From JAOUFP01 sp963801505 (GTDB lineage: Bacteria > Nitrospirota > Thermodesulfovibrionia > Thermodesulfovibrionales > UBA6898): a DNA stretch of 64,000 bases. Location of the stretch: positions 69,643 to 133,642 of the forward strand of contig CAWDEY010000005.1 of the NCBI GenBank assembly GCA_963801505.1, given 5' to 3'. Of this stretch, positions 42,599-50,858 are shown one piece after another (positions within the stretch are counted from its first letter, which is position 1; each line of letters begins with the position of its first letter). The notes under the pieces are model-generated. The model worked only from the letters and a program-made list of their open reading frames with translations. It was not told where the DNA came from and did not search any database. A program made the translations under genes and the position numbers.

Positions 42599-44842
42599 TT
42601 ACCCGCACTTTGTGAATCCGCAGCTATGACATACTGCGCAACCCCCTTCGTGTTCCACCGCACCGCCGCATTCAGGACAGGCGCCTATGAGCATTGTCTC
42701 GCCGTGGCCGTTGCCGCCGTTGCCGTTGGCTTTGTCGCCCTTCTTGGTGTATTTCTCAAGCGCCTTGGCTATCGCGTCTGAACAGGAAGTTATCTTGCCT
42801 CCGCTGGACCATGTCTGTTGGTGGCAGGTAATGCCCTTTAGCTGGTTAATGATCGCCTCCGGTTCAATATTTGACCTGAGCGCAAGACTGACGAGCCTTC
42901 CTATGGCCTCTGCCTGGCTTGAGGCACATCCTCCCGCCTTGCCCATGTGGGTGAAGAGTTCGAAGAGTTGTCCGTGCTCATCTTCGTTGACAGTAATATA
43001 TATGGTGCCGCATCCTGTCTTCATCGTCCTTGTTTCTCCGATGATCGCTTCAGGTCTCTTCCTTGGCACGATCTTTGTCTGCACCTTAGGCTCTGCCTCT
43101 TTCGCCGGTGCCTTGCCTGTAGAGCCTGTAGAGAGGACCTGCTCTTCCCTTGAGCCGTCGCGGTAGACAGTAACGCCCTTGCAACCGAGGTCGTAGGCAA
43201 AAAGGTAGACATCCTCTACGTCCTTTGTAGTTGCACTGTGTGAGAAGTTAACGGTCTTTGAAACAGCGTTGTCAACATATTTCTGGAATGCCGCCTGCAT
43301 CGCGATATGTTCCATCGGCGATATATCATGGGCTGTAAGGAAGACCGCCCTGACATCCTCTGGTATCTCCTGGAAGCCGTGCAGGGAGCCTTGCTCTGCG
43401 ATCTTTTCCATAAGTTCCCTTGACCAGAAGCCGCGTTCTTTAGCAACCTTCTCGAAATAAGGGTTTACCTCAAGGAGTTTAGTTCCCTCCATGACTGTCC
43501 TTACAAAGGAGACTGCAAAAAGAGGCTCAACACCTGAAGAACATCCTGCGAGGATTGAGAGCGTGCCTGTTGGAGCGATTGTTGTAACTGTAGCGTTTCG
43601 CTGCTTGATCTTGCCGTCATAGATGCTCTCAGGATAATTTGGGAATACGCCCCTTTCCTCTGCAAGGGCTGCAGAGGCATCCTTGCTCTCTCTCTGTATA
43701 AAGCCCATCACCTCTTCAGCGAGTTGAATGGCCTTGTCTGAGTTATAGGGTACAGACATCTGGATGAGCATGTCGGCCCAGCCCATCACACCCAGACCTA
43801 TTTTCCTGTTGGACCTTGTTGTGTCAGCTATCTTCTGTATAGGGTATTTGTTGACATCAATGACATTGTCCAGGAAATGGACTGATTTCCATACAAGCTT
43901 CTTGAGTTTCCTATAGTCTATTTCACTGTCCTTGACCATTCTGGAAAGGTTGATCGAGCCGAGATTGCAGGATTCATAAGGCAGGAGAGGCTGCTCGCCG
44001 CAGGGGTTAGTTGATTCTATCTCCCCTATCTTAGGTGTCGGATTCGCACTGTTTATCCTGTCTATGAATACGATGCCCGGCTCGCCGTTTTTCCAGGCAT
44101 GGGTGACTATAAGGTCAAAAACCTTACGAGCATTAAGACTCTTTACAACCTTCTTTGTCCTGGGGTTGATGAGGTCATAATCGTTGTTTTCCTTTACAGC
44201 CTGCATGAAACGATCTGTGATGGCCACAGAGATATTGAAGTTATTGAAACGGGAATTGTGGTCCTTTGCTGTTATAAAATTCAGGACATCTGGATGGTCA
44301 ACGCGCAGGATGCCCATATTCGCTCCGCGTCTGGTGCCCCCCTGTTTAACGGCCTCTGTTGCTGTATCAAAGACACTCATGAACGAAACAGGGCCCGAGG
44401 ATACCCCTTTTGTTGATCCTACGATATCGCCGCCTGGCCTGAGGTTCGAGAAGCTGAATCCTGTGCCGCCGCCTGATTTATGTATAATGGCCGTATGTTT
44501 TACAGCCTCGAATATCGATTCCATAGAGTCTTCAATAGGCAGGACGAAACAGGCTGAGAGCTGTCCCAGTCTTCTGCCTGCGTTCATTAGTGTCGGGCTG
44601 TTTGGGAGAAAATCAAGGGATGTGGTCATCCCATAAAAATCTTCCTCTGTCAGCATTACCTCTGCCTCGGATTTCCCGTACATGAGGTCTGCTGCTGCTA
44701 CTGTCTTCGCGACCCGTCTGAAGAGCTCATCAGGTGTCTCAACCGGCCTGCCTTCTTCGTCTTTTTGCAAGTACCTCTTTTCAAGAACTTTTAATGAGTT
44801 CGGCGTAAGACCTATTGATGATGCAGAGCCCTTCATAAGCAT
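42599..44842 (-). CDS. nrdJ: NrdJ, adenosylcobalamin-dependent ribonucleotide reductase
   Basis: A 747-residue class II enzyme. Signatures: LPNSPTLMNAGRRLGQLSAC with an active-site Cys, TGFSFSNLRPGGDIVGSTKG, STNPCGEQPLLPYESCNLGS with the radical Cys, and VTTIAPTGTLSILAGCSSGV. The C-terminal TSCPD-type domain (TGCGTIYITVNEDEHGQL, HMGKAGGCASSQAEAIGRL) is followed by a zinc ribbon (CPECGGAVEHEGGCAVCHSC). It reduces ribonucleotides with vitamin B12 in place of oxygen or glycyl radical chemistry, so it suits low-oxygen life. A possible NrdR box lies 165 bp upstream. Confidence 0.95.
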   Translation of the reverse strand: MLMKGSASSIGLTPNSLKVLEKRYLQKDEEGRPVETPDELFRRVAKTVAAADLMYGKSEAEVMLTEEDFYGMTTSLDFLPNSPTLMNAGRRLGQLSACFVLPIEDSMESIFEAVKHTAIIHKSGGGTGFSFSNLRPGGDIVGSTKGVSSGPVSFMSVFDTATEAVKQGGTRRGANMGILRVDHPDVLNFITAKDHNSRFNNFNISVAITDRFMQAVKENNDYDLINPRTKKVVKSLNARKVFDLIVTHAWKNGEPGIVFIDRINSANPTPKIGEIESTNPCGEQPLLPYESCNLGSINLSRMVKDSEIDYRKLKKLVWKSVHFLDNVIDVNKYPIQKIADTTRSNRKIGLGVMGWADMLIQMSVPYNSDKAIQLAEEVMGFIQRESKDASAALAEERGVFPNYPESIYDGKIKQRNATVTTIAPTGTLSILAGCSSGVEPLFAVSFVRTVMEGTKLLEVNPYFEKVAKERGFWSRELMEKIAEQGSLHGFQEIPEDVRAVFLTAHDISPMEHIAMQAAFQKYVDNAVSKTVNFSHSATTKDVEDVYLFAYDLGCKGVTVYRDGSREEQVLSTGSTGKAPAKEAEPKVQTKIVPRKRPEAIIGETRTMKTGCGTIYITVNEDEHGQLFELFTHMGKAGGCASSQAEAIGRLVSLALRSNIEPEAIINQLKGITCHQQTWSSGGKITSCSDAIAKALEKYTKKGDKANGNGGNGHGETMLIGACPECGGAVEHEGGCAVCHSCGFTKCG

Positions 44843-45005
44843 ATCCTCCTGTTAACTGTATTATTATATTTTTTGAACACTGACAAAGATTTAAAATTCA
44901 GATCAAATACAGTCTGTATTATAATTATATCCCCTTAAAGCTTTCTTTGTCCCCTAAAATACGGACTCTAATATTGCTACAAATTGTATGTTGCAAAGAT
45001 TAAAA

Positions 45006-45020
45006 CACAACATATAGTAT
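45006..45020 (-). promoter_or_regulatory. NrdR-box-like site upstream of nrdJ
   Basis: On the minus strand ATACTATATGTTGTG agrees with the NrdR consensus ACACWATATATWGTG at 13 of 15 positions by my count. A weaker second copy may lie at 44979-44993, but the 27-bp centre spacing is not the usual one. NrdR represses ribonucleotide reductase genes when dATP is high. Confidence 0.45.
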
Positions 45021-45142
45021 ATGTCAAGACAAAAAAAGAGATTTTATTAACATCTTGATTCTTAAATATTTTTCCAGTGGATTAGTATGTTTATTTTTTG
45101 TTGATAAGTAAAATCCCGTCAAAACAATCAAGTTTAAAGAGT

Positions 45143-45196
45143 CCCTGACAGCTCTGACAAGTTAGACCCAGTGCAAATTTTATTGCATTGTCAGGG
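45143..45196 (+). other. Hairpin with inner stem upstream of the ICMT-family gene
   Basis: CCCTGACA (45143-45150) pairs with TGTCAGGG (45189-45196), enclosing a second stem TGCAA/TTGCA (45172-45176 with 45183-45187). It ends 30 bp before the start codon and could be a leader structure affecting translation or a protein-binding site. Confidence 0.35.
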
Positions 45197-45226
45197 GAGC
45201 TGGTCCTGTGATAGCATTGCTGTAAT

Positions 45227-45832
45227 ATGGAAAAACCTCTGAATTTTTTTGACCTGTCCACCGGAATATTTTTCTTATTTTTTCTGCTGAAGCTTATGCT
45301 CATAGGCTTTAAAGAACTGAAAAGACAGAGGAGTGAACGGTTCATAGAAAGGCCGGCAACATGGCTGCAATATTCCCAGCCGCCACTGATATTTATTATG
45401 ATCGTGCTGGTCTATGCCGGTATATTGACAAGCCATTTCAGGCCCGGTCTCCAGTCTGTAACAGGCTTTATCCTGAGGTTGGCCGGCACGTTTATGATAG
45501 CAGCAGGCGTAGTCCTTGCTGCATGGGCCATCAGGTCTATAGGAAAGGACATGCAAACAGACATAGCGGTGAATAAAGAACATGTGCTCAGGACAGAAGG
45601 CGCATATGCAATAGTCAGACATCCGATGTACCTTTCACTTATCCTGCTTGGGTTAGGGGCTGGGCTATCGACTCTGAATCTCCCGCTCATCGGGTTCGCC
45701 CTGTTTGTGCTGGCGCCAGTACAATTCCTCAGGGCAAGGAAGGAGGAAAAGCTTTTTGTTAAGCATTTCGGTCTGGCATACACTGCATATCAAAAAAAGA
45801 CTCCGATGATGTTTCCTTTACGGTTCAGATGA
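45227..45832 (+). CDS. Isoprenylcysteine carboxyl methyltransferase-family membrane protein
   Basis: A 201-residue membrane protein with four or five hydrophobic segments. The C-terminal SAM-dependent methyltransferase signature is clear: YAIVRHPMYLSLILLGLGAG and EEKLFVKHFGLAYTAYQKKT, as in the ICMT/PEMT family. Bacterial members methylate unknown lipids or proteins. Single gene, divergent from nrdJ. Confidence 0.8.
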   Translation: MEKPLNFFDLSTGIFFLFFLLKLMLIGFKELKRQRSERFIERPATWLQYSQPPLIFIMIVLVYAGILTSHFRPGLQSVTGFILRLAGTFMIAAGVVLAAWAIRSIGKDMQTDIAVNKEHVLRTEGAYAIVRHPMYLSLILLGLGAGLSTLNLPLIGFALFVLAPVQFLRARKEEKLFVKHFGLAYTAYQKKTPMMFPLRFR

Positions 45833-45925
45833 TCCTGTAACAAGCCTGTTTATAGATGATGTGAGAATAAAGAAAGACCTGCTGACGTCCATGCGTTGGT
45901 TCAGGTAAGGCAGGGCTCTTCCGGT

Positions 45926-46198
45926 TTAGTCAAAAAGACCGCTGAGCACATTGGTCTTTTCCTCTATAACCATTGTAGCTTTTTCGTGTTCTTCCCTGAG
46001 CCTGTGCAGTTCATCAGCGATATTCAGAGAGACGAGTATTGCCGCCTTCAGGGGCGCTATATTGGGCGAGGAATTGTGTACTTCCTTGAGTTTCAGGTCG
46101 ACAAAGGCCGCCAGCTTTTTCATGTACTCCTCTGGAGCGTCGCCTTTTATAGTATAGTTCTGTCCCAGTATGTTGACTTCAATGCTTCCCATCTTCAT
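45926..46198 (-). CDS. zapA: ZapA, FtsZ-ring associated protein
   Basis: A 90-residue protein with the ZapA pattern: VNILGQNYTIKGDAPEEYMK at the N-terminus and a C-terminal coiled coil (KAAILVSLNIADELHRLREE). ZapA tetramers crosslink FtsZ filaments at mid-cell. It starts one base after the stop region of the ZapB-like gene, forming a zapB-zapA pair. Confidence 0.87.
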   Translation of the reverse strand: MKMGSIEVNILGQNYTIKGDAPEEYMKKLAAFVDLKLKEVHNSSPNIAPLKAAILVSLNIADELHRLREEHEKATMVIEEKTNVLSGLFD

Positions 46199-46199
46199 C

Positions 46200-46520
46200 T
46201 CAAAGTTCTATAGTTTCCAGTTCGGTAATGAGTTCTTCCACCTGTGATTTTATGGATGTTTTCTCTGCTGTCAAAGACTCGATAGTCCGGTTCTTTTCGT
46301 TCAGTACGACTTCGAGTTCCTGTATCTTTCTTTCCAGTGAATTTTTTTCTTCCTTTAAAGCCTTTACCCTTTCTACAACAGCAGCTATTTTTTCTTCAAG
46401 ATTTTTAAGCCGTTCCAATGGTATGGTCTCCTTTTTTCTGTCATGAAATATATCTTCCGGTTTTTCAGGGTTTCCTTTTTTAGTATTATCGTCATCAAAA
46501 AGAGTTTTTCCGGGCATCAT
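46200..46520 (-). CDS. zapB: ZapB-like coiled-coil division protein
   Basis: About 106 residues from the ATG at 46520; a longer reading frame overlaps the lytic transglycosylase gene and is rejected. After a 38-residue polar N-terminus (KTLFDDDNTKKGNPEKPED), nearly the whole chain is a heptad coiled coil (LERLKNLEEKIAAVVERVKA, LERKIQELEVVLNEKNRTIE). Length and adjacency to zapA suggest ZapB, which links ZapA-FtsZ to MatP. Generic coiled-coil similarity is the only direct evidence. Confidence 0.65.
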   Translation of the reverse strand: MMPGKTLFDDDNTKKGNPEKPEDIFHDRKKETIPLERLKNLEEKIAAVVERVKALKEEKNSLERKIQELEVVLNEKNRTIESLTAEKTSIKSQVEELITELETIEL

Positions 46521-46563
46521 TTTCTTTAAACATACCAGATATAAACCTGCGATGTCTATATCA

Positions 46564-48522
46564 TCAAAGCTCCCCAGGTATAATATCCAAAACAGCTCCA
46601 TCTCTGTCAACAGAAGAGAGTTTTTTGTATTGGAAATAGCTGGTGAGGACCTTTTTGACATAATTCCTTGTCTCGGCATAAGGAATATCTTCGATAAATT
46701 CGTCAGCAGACCCGTAGTTGCCACGGGCCTGCCACATCCTTACCGCCATCTCGCCTGCATTGTACGCAGCAAGAACGTGTGGCAATGAATGAAAATCATT
46801 AAAAAGGGATCTCAGATAAAAGCTGCCCAGATGTATATTGTTCCTGATGATCGTCAACTGGGAGGGCCTGTTTATGCCGAGCTTCAGGCTTCGGTCGAGG
46901 CGGTAAGCTGTCTGTGGCATGAGTTGCATTAGCCCGTAAGCTCCTGCTGTGGATTTGGCACTGGCGTCAAAACGGCTTTCCTCCCTCATGACCGAAAGCG
47001 CGACCAGCGGATCGATGTTATATTTTTTAGCTATTGGCTCCACGCTGTCCCAGTAAGCCAGTGGGTACCAGAATTTATGCATTTTTTCAGAATAAGGAAT
47101 TTTTGTTGCAAGACTGATCGCCTGTTTATATTCCCCGAGTTCCTGTAATTTAGTGATGACATAAACCAGGTCTTCAGGAGTATCGATTTTTCTGGAGGCG
47201 AATAAGAGTTCAATGACCGCTTCTTTCTGCATATTTAGCGATATCATTGCTTCTACGCGTTCGGATTTTCTTATCCTGTCACGTGAAATATCAATCATCG
47301 GCGGATTCAGGGACGCGGGGTTGCTGAGCGGCTTCTTATTCATGGCATAGGCCATGAGTGCATAGAAACTGTTGTCTGCCTGCATTAGTTTACTGTAAAG
47401 TTCGGCCGCATTTTTGCCATCCGCCTCAAGGCTCCTTGCCTGCCAGTAAAGGTATTTGATGTCGCCATATTTTTCATATAGCTGTGAGAAGGCTACTGAG
47501 GATTTTGCATAATCACCTGAAATATACTGGGCCCATCCAATGCCCCACAGCGCATCCTCAGCGTCAGAGGGATAATTTTTTAGTACATCATTGTATATTT
47601 CTATTGCCCCTTCAAAATCCTTTTCCCTTCTCTTGTCTGCTGCAACGGCGTTGAGCAAATATCCTGCTCGCTCGTCTTTCCTTTTAATCAGGCCTCCGAG
47701 TGCGATATCGAACCCCTTTTTGTCGCCAGCTCTGTACAGGGAACGGGCCTTGTAATAAAGATCATCCAACTTGCCGAAGACCTCTGCTGCCTCAACGTAT
47801 TTCTTCTGTCTGAAGAGGCTGTAGCCCAGGTTTTTAAGTATCTCTGTATGAAAGTCCCCCCCATCCTTACTGAGTGCCCGTCGCAGATTCTGTTCTGCTT
47901 CTGCGAAATCGTTCCGCCTGAACTGGTTGGAAGCCCGTTCAATAATATCTTTTGAGGTAATGTCTTCGGCCTTAAATTCTGAGAGTGAGGCGCCTGAAAA
48001 TTCGCCGGCTCCGATGTATATTTTTTTGAAGACCTCTGACGCCTTTTCAGTATTTCCCGCTTCCCGAAGCGCCTTGCCGTAGAGAAAAAATGCCGCCTCA
48101 TCCTCCCGGTAATCTCTTATATATGCTTCATACAGTTTTATCACATCACCGCTGAGATCTTTTGTCTCACGGATCTCGGCCATACGCACCCTTTTCCTCA
48201 ATGGAGTCGCAGGGTACCTTTCAAGTAGGGAGTGTATCGTCTCCAGAGCTTTCTGATGATCTCCCAGTCCATGGTATGCTTCTGCAAGGTAATATAGCGT
48301 GTAGTCTTCAAGCAAAGGAAACTCTCTCTGCGCAAGAGAAAGATTGCTGACCGCCTCACTGTAGCGTAAGGCTTCAAGGTCTTTCATTCCCTGCCTGAAA
48401 TGCTCCCTGCAGTCAGTATTACTTTCTCCGGAATTGGAGAGCAGTAAAAAAACCAAGATGCAGGCTAACAGAACAGTCCTGGAGCCGAAGACCTGGAAAA
48501 TGTTTTTCTTGTGGTTTTTCAT
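46564..48522 (-). CDS. slt: Soluble lytic murein transglycosylase with TPR-like repeats
   Basis: A 652-residue secreted enzyme. The N-terminus is a signal peptide (TVLLACILVFLLLSNSG), and residues 40-470 are an alpha superhelix of TPR-like repeats (YYLAEAYHGLGDHQKALETI, IYNDVLKNYPSDAEDALWGI) as in Slt70's ring. The catalytic SLT domain (about 490-630) has LSVMREESRFDASAKSTAGA with the catalytic Glu515 and YGLMQLMPQTA, then HVLAAYNAGEMAVRMW. It cleaves peptidoglycan to anhydro-muropeptides in the periplasm. It lies upstream of zapB-zapA in the same orientation. Confidence 0.92.
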   Translation of the reverse strand: MKNHKKNIFQVFGSRTVLLACILVFLLLSNSGESNTDCREHFRQGMKDLEALRYSEAVSNLSLAQREFPLLEDYTLYYLAEAYHGLGDHQKALETIHSLLERYPATPLRKRVRMAEIRETKDLSGDVIKLYEAYIRDYREDEAAFFLYGKALREAGNTEKASEVFKKIYIGAGEFSGASLSEFKAEDITSKDIIERASNQFRRNDFAEAEQNLRRALSKDGGDFHTEILKNLGYSLFRQKKYVEAAEVFGKLDDLYYKARSLYRAGDKKGFDIALGGLIKRKDERAGYLLNAVAADKRREKDFEGAIEIYNDVLKNYPSDAEDALWGIGWAQYISGDYAKSSVAFSQLYEKYGDIKYLYWQARSLEADGKNAAELYSKLMQADNSFYALMAYAMNKKPLSNPASLNPPMIDISRDRIRKSERVEAMISLNMQKEAVIELLFASRKIDTPEDLVYVITKLQELGEYKQAISLATKIPYSEKMHKFWYPLAYWDSVEPIAKKYNIDPLVALSVMREESRFDASAKSTAGAYGLMQLMPQTAYRLDRSLKLGINRPSQLTIIRNNIHLGSFYLRSLFNDFHSLPHVLAAYNAGEMAVRMWQARGNYGSADEFIEDIPYAETRNYVKKVLTSYFQYKKLSSVDRDGAVLDIIPGEL

Positions 48523-48636
48523 GGTTTAGTCCGCTTCTCTTTATAATAGACGAAATCGGTTCTTACATCAATATATCAAAAGATGATTGCCACTGTCTGA
48601 ATTAGAATAAATTGCTGTACTATGTTATATTTTCTT

Positions 48637-50490
48637 ATGATTACCGACCTTAGACTGCACGGAAGCCTGGGCCCTGTGGATTTTTTTGCGTTTATCTCAG
48701 GTGCTGGAATGTACAACACCTATTTTTACGAGGAAGAACCGGGCAGTATCAGGTTTTTTGCGCGGGGCAATGAATTCAAGATCACTGAAGACGGCCTCTA
48801 TTACAGGGGCACCGGCGGGAGCTTCTGCGAGTATATGTTCGGCGTGGAGAAGCCTTTCAAGGACATGGTAAAGGAGGAGGTCCTCAACAGGCTGATTATG
48901 TTCGGCGCCTTTATGGACAGCAACGAACAGGTTGTCTTCACAAACGCAACGGAGGGGTCAGAAACATTTTACCGTCTTTTTCTGCAGGGGCATGCTGTAG
49001 CCAACTACTACTTTCTCGTTGCTTCAGAATTTCAGGGAGATTACAAAAAACGCCAGAAGCAACTTCTAAAAGCAGTAGGAAAGTTTTTGAAACGGACAGA
49101 GCTTTTATCCGGGGAAAGGGACACTCAATTGCTCAGGAGTTTTGCCCGGGAGCTTGGGGAAGCAAAGTCCATCATATTTGTTTTTAAGCTGATCCACCGG
49201 GGAAATAAGGAATATTATGACGCCTTCAGTCGTTTTTATGCTAAGAACAGGGGCTTGACGCCTCAGGAAGAAACTTATCTTGAGGAGATCATTTCAAGGT
49301 GTGGCATTGACCGTTACCAGCAGGAGAGGATGAAGATCGATGTTATGTACTGGCATGCCGAAAACAAGCTGGTCGTCGATGAATATAGAGATGTTCTCGC
49401 ACATGGTTTTAAGAAGGACACTCCCCATGCCTCATGGCGCGCACGACTGAACCGGCTCAGGACCCTGAGTATAAGAAACAATATTCCGGTAGTCCTGTTT
49501 GACAAACTTGACGAGCTGCTCCTGAAAGGCAAGGAACTCACGGAGATTGAGGAGGCCGAATATCTCAAGGAATCGAGGGCTATTTTAGAAAATCTTTTCT
49601 TCAGGGACCCTTCTTTTAAACAGCATATTATTAATGAAGACATAGTCAGGCTAATAAGGTCCAAGCATATGGCCTATTCCCGGAACGACAGAGGGTTTGA
49701 GCAGGTCCTGCTGGACATCGGGAAGGCCTGCGACGAACTTTCCAGGGAAACAGACGATTTCTCTGTATTTGAGGAATTCAGTTCTATCGTCACCTATTTT
49801 GACAGATATGACAATGTTCAGGCCCTGTTCAGCCAGATCTCTTTCATGAAAAACATAGAATTCACAGAAGACTCTCTCAGAAGCCTTGTAGGCAATAAAA
49901 AGGCCTTCGATGAACTCGATAGCAGCCTTTTCAAAACAGTGTTCAGCAAGGACCTGCTGGAAAACAAGTATATAACTAGCTATGGCAAGCGAAAGCTGAA
50001 ATTGATTCTCAAGGGGATAGATAATGTCCAGAATGGAGAAGCCTCGTATAAAGATGTTATTGTTGAATTAAAGACGCTTACAGACGAAGAAAAGCTGTAT
50101 ACGGAAATTCATGCTGCATTAAAGGAAAGGATGAGAAGCTTTTTCCCTGGTCTTGAGCTTAAGACTGTCAGAAACCAGATCAGGGAAGACATTGCCAGTG
50201 AACTTGCTGGAAGGGGGATAACGGACAAGATCCCGCCGAAACTCTTTGAGAAGGTATTTATTGATCTGAGGAAAGAATCGGTATACCTGAATCAGATACT
50301 GCCTGAAGTTATCCAGAAAAGGGATTGCGCGCTCAGGGAAGATTTTCTCGACAACAGCGGACTTGACCGGTTTTACATTGAATCACTGGAGCATGAATAC
50401 TTCGAGGAAAAAAATCTCGACATTTGCATTTTAAATTCAATACGTGAGAATAAGACGTTTTCTGATTTTGGAGGCGGCGAGCGGATTTGA
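48637..50490 (+). CDS. Large uncharacterised cytoplasmic protein (TIGR04442-like)
   Basis: About 617 residues from MITDLRLHGSLGP; an in-frame ATG five codons upstream is an alternative. The conserved N-terminal part (AGMYNTYFYEEE, RFFARGNEFKITEDGLYYRG, GGSFCEYMFGVEKPFKDMV, FLQGHAVANYYFLVASEF) resembles an uncharacterised family known from Geobacter-like bacteria that I believe is TIGR04442, though I cannot check. The remaining 450 residues are helical and charged, without membrane segments. The last 22 bp of the gene, including its stop codon, lie inside the oppositely oriented tRNA-Cys gene. Function unknown. Confidence 0.6.
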   Translation: MITDLRLHGSLGPVDFFAFISGAGMYNTYFYEEEPGSIRFFARGNEFKITEDGLYYRGTGGSFCEYMFGVEKPFKDMVKEEVLNRLIMFGAFMDSNEQVVFTNATEGSETFYRLFLQGHAVANYYFLVASEFQGDYKKRQKQLLKAVGKFLKRTELLSGERDTQLLRSFARELGEAKSIIFVFKLIHRGNKEYYDAFSRFYAKNRGLTPQEETYLEEIISRCGIDRYQQERMKIDVMYWHAENKLVVDEYRDVLAHGFKKDTPHASWRARLNRLRTLSIRNNIPVVLFDKLDELLLKGKELTEIEEAEYLKESRAILENLFFRDPSFKQHIINEDIVRLIRSKHMAYSRNDRGFEQVLLDIGKACDELSRETDDFSVFEEFSSIVTYFDRYDNVQALFSQISFMKNIEFTEDSLRSLVGNKKAFDELDSSLFKTVFSKDLLENKYITSYGKRKLKLILKGIDNVQNGEASYKDVIVELKTLTDEEKLYTEIHAALKERMRSFFPGLELKTVRNQIREDIASELAGRGITDKIPPKLFEKVFIDLRKESVYLNQILPEVIQKRDCALREDFLDNSGLDRFYIESLEHEYFEEKNLDICILNSIRENKTFSDFGGGERI

Positions 50491-50544
50491 ACCGCTGCAT
50501 AAAGGTTTTGCAGACCTCCCCCTTAGCCACTTGGGTACGCCGCC
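50469..50544 (-). tRNA. tRNA-Cys(GCA), CCA encoded
   Basis: The minus strand starts GGCGGCGTACCCAAGTGGC, has the anticodon loop TCTGCAAAA with anticodon GCA, and GGTTCAAATCC in the T arm. The acceptor closes with CGCCGCC, discriminator T and encoded CCA (76 nt). Its 3' end overlaps the stop of the plus-strand gene. Confidence 0.95.
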
Positions 50545-50651
50545 GATAAATGCTGTAATTAGTAATCAGTGAAGAGTGAAAAGTGATTAATTCTATTTAT
50601 TGTCTTCAGTTTTTACTGTTCTCTGAAAATATTCACTATCCACTGTTTTTA

Positions 50652-50726
50652 TGGAGCGGGAAACGGGGTTCGAACCCGCGACCCCAACCTTGGCAAGGTT
50701 GTGCTCTACCACTGAGCTATTCCCGC
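50652..50726 (-). tRNA. tRNA-Gly(GCC), CCA encoded
   Basis: The minus strand reads GCGGGAATAGCTCAGTGGTA, anticodon loop TTGCCAA with anticodon GCC, GGTTCGAACC in the T arm, acceptor TCCCGC with discriminator T and encoded CCA, 75 nt. It would be transcribed before tRNA-Cys; a repeat-like GTGAAGAGTGAAAAGTGA lies between the two. Confidence 0.95.
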
Positions 50727-50774
50727 ATTTTTTTATAAAAAGTTAAGAATTTCAGCTTTCTCACTGATTGACTC

Positions 50775-50804
50775 TTAACTTATCTTTGTTCAATAAGCTA
50801 TAAT
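50775..50804 (+). promoter_or_regulatory. Putative promoter of trpE
   Basis: A perfect TATAAT (50799-50804) with TTAACT 18 bp upstream (50775-50780). trpE starts 55 bp downstream. I see no Trp-rich leader peptide or attenuator hairpin in the leader. Confidence 0.45.
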
Positions 50805-50858
50805 TACAACACTTAAGTAAGATATGAATTTTAATGTAAAAAGGAAATTTTTGTCAAT

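Larger units (their letters stand above)
44843..45226. other. Divergent nrdJ / methyltransferase intergenic region
   Basis: About 380 bp of AT-rich DNA holding the NrdR-like box and the imperfect hairpin at 45143-45196 listed separately. No cobalamin riboswitch core could be identified and no open frame is credible. Confidence 0.45.

Noticed and set aside
44843..45226. Cobalamin riboswitch upstream of nrdJ
   Set aside because: No B12-box sequence or matching long leader is visible; the NrdR-like box is a better explanation of control.
45833..45925. 6S RNA gene next to zapA
   Set aside because: 6S often neighbours zapA, but this gap has only about 93 nt and I could not fold the required open bubble.
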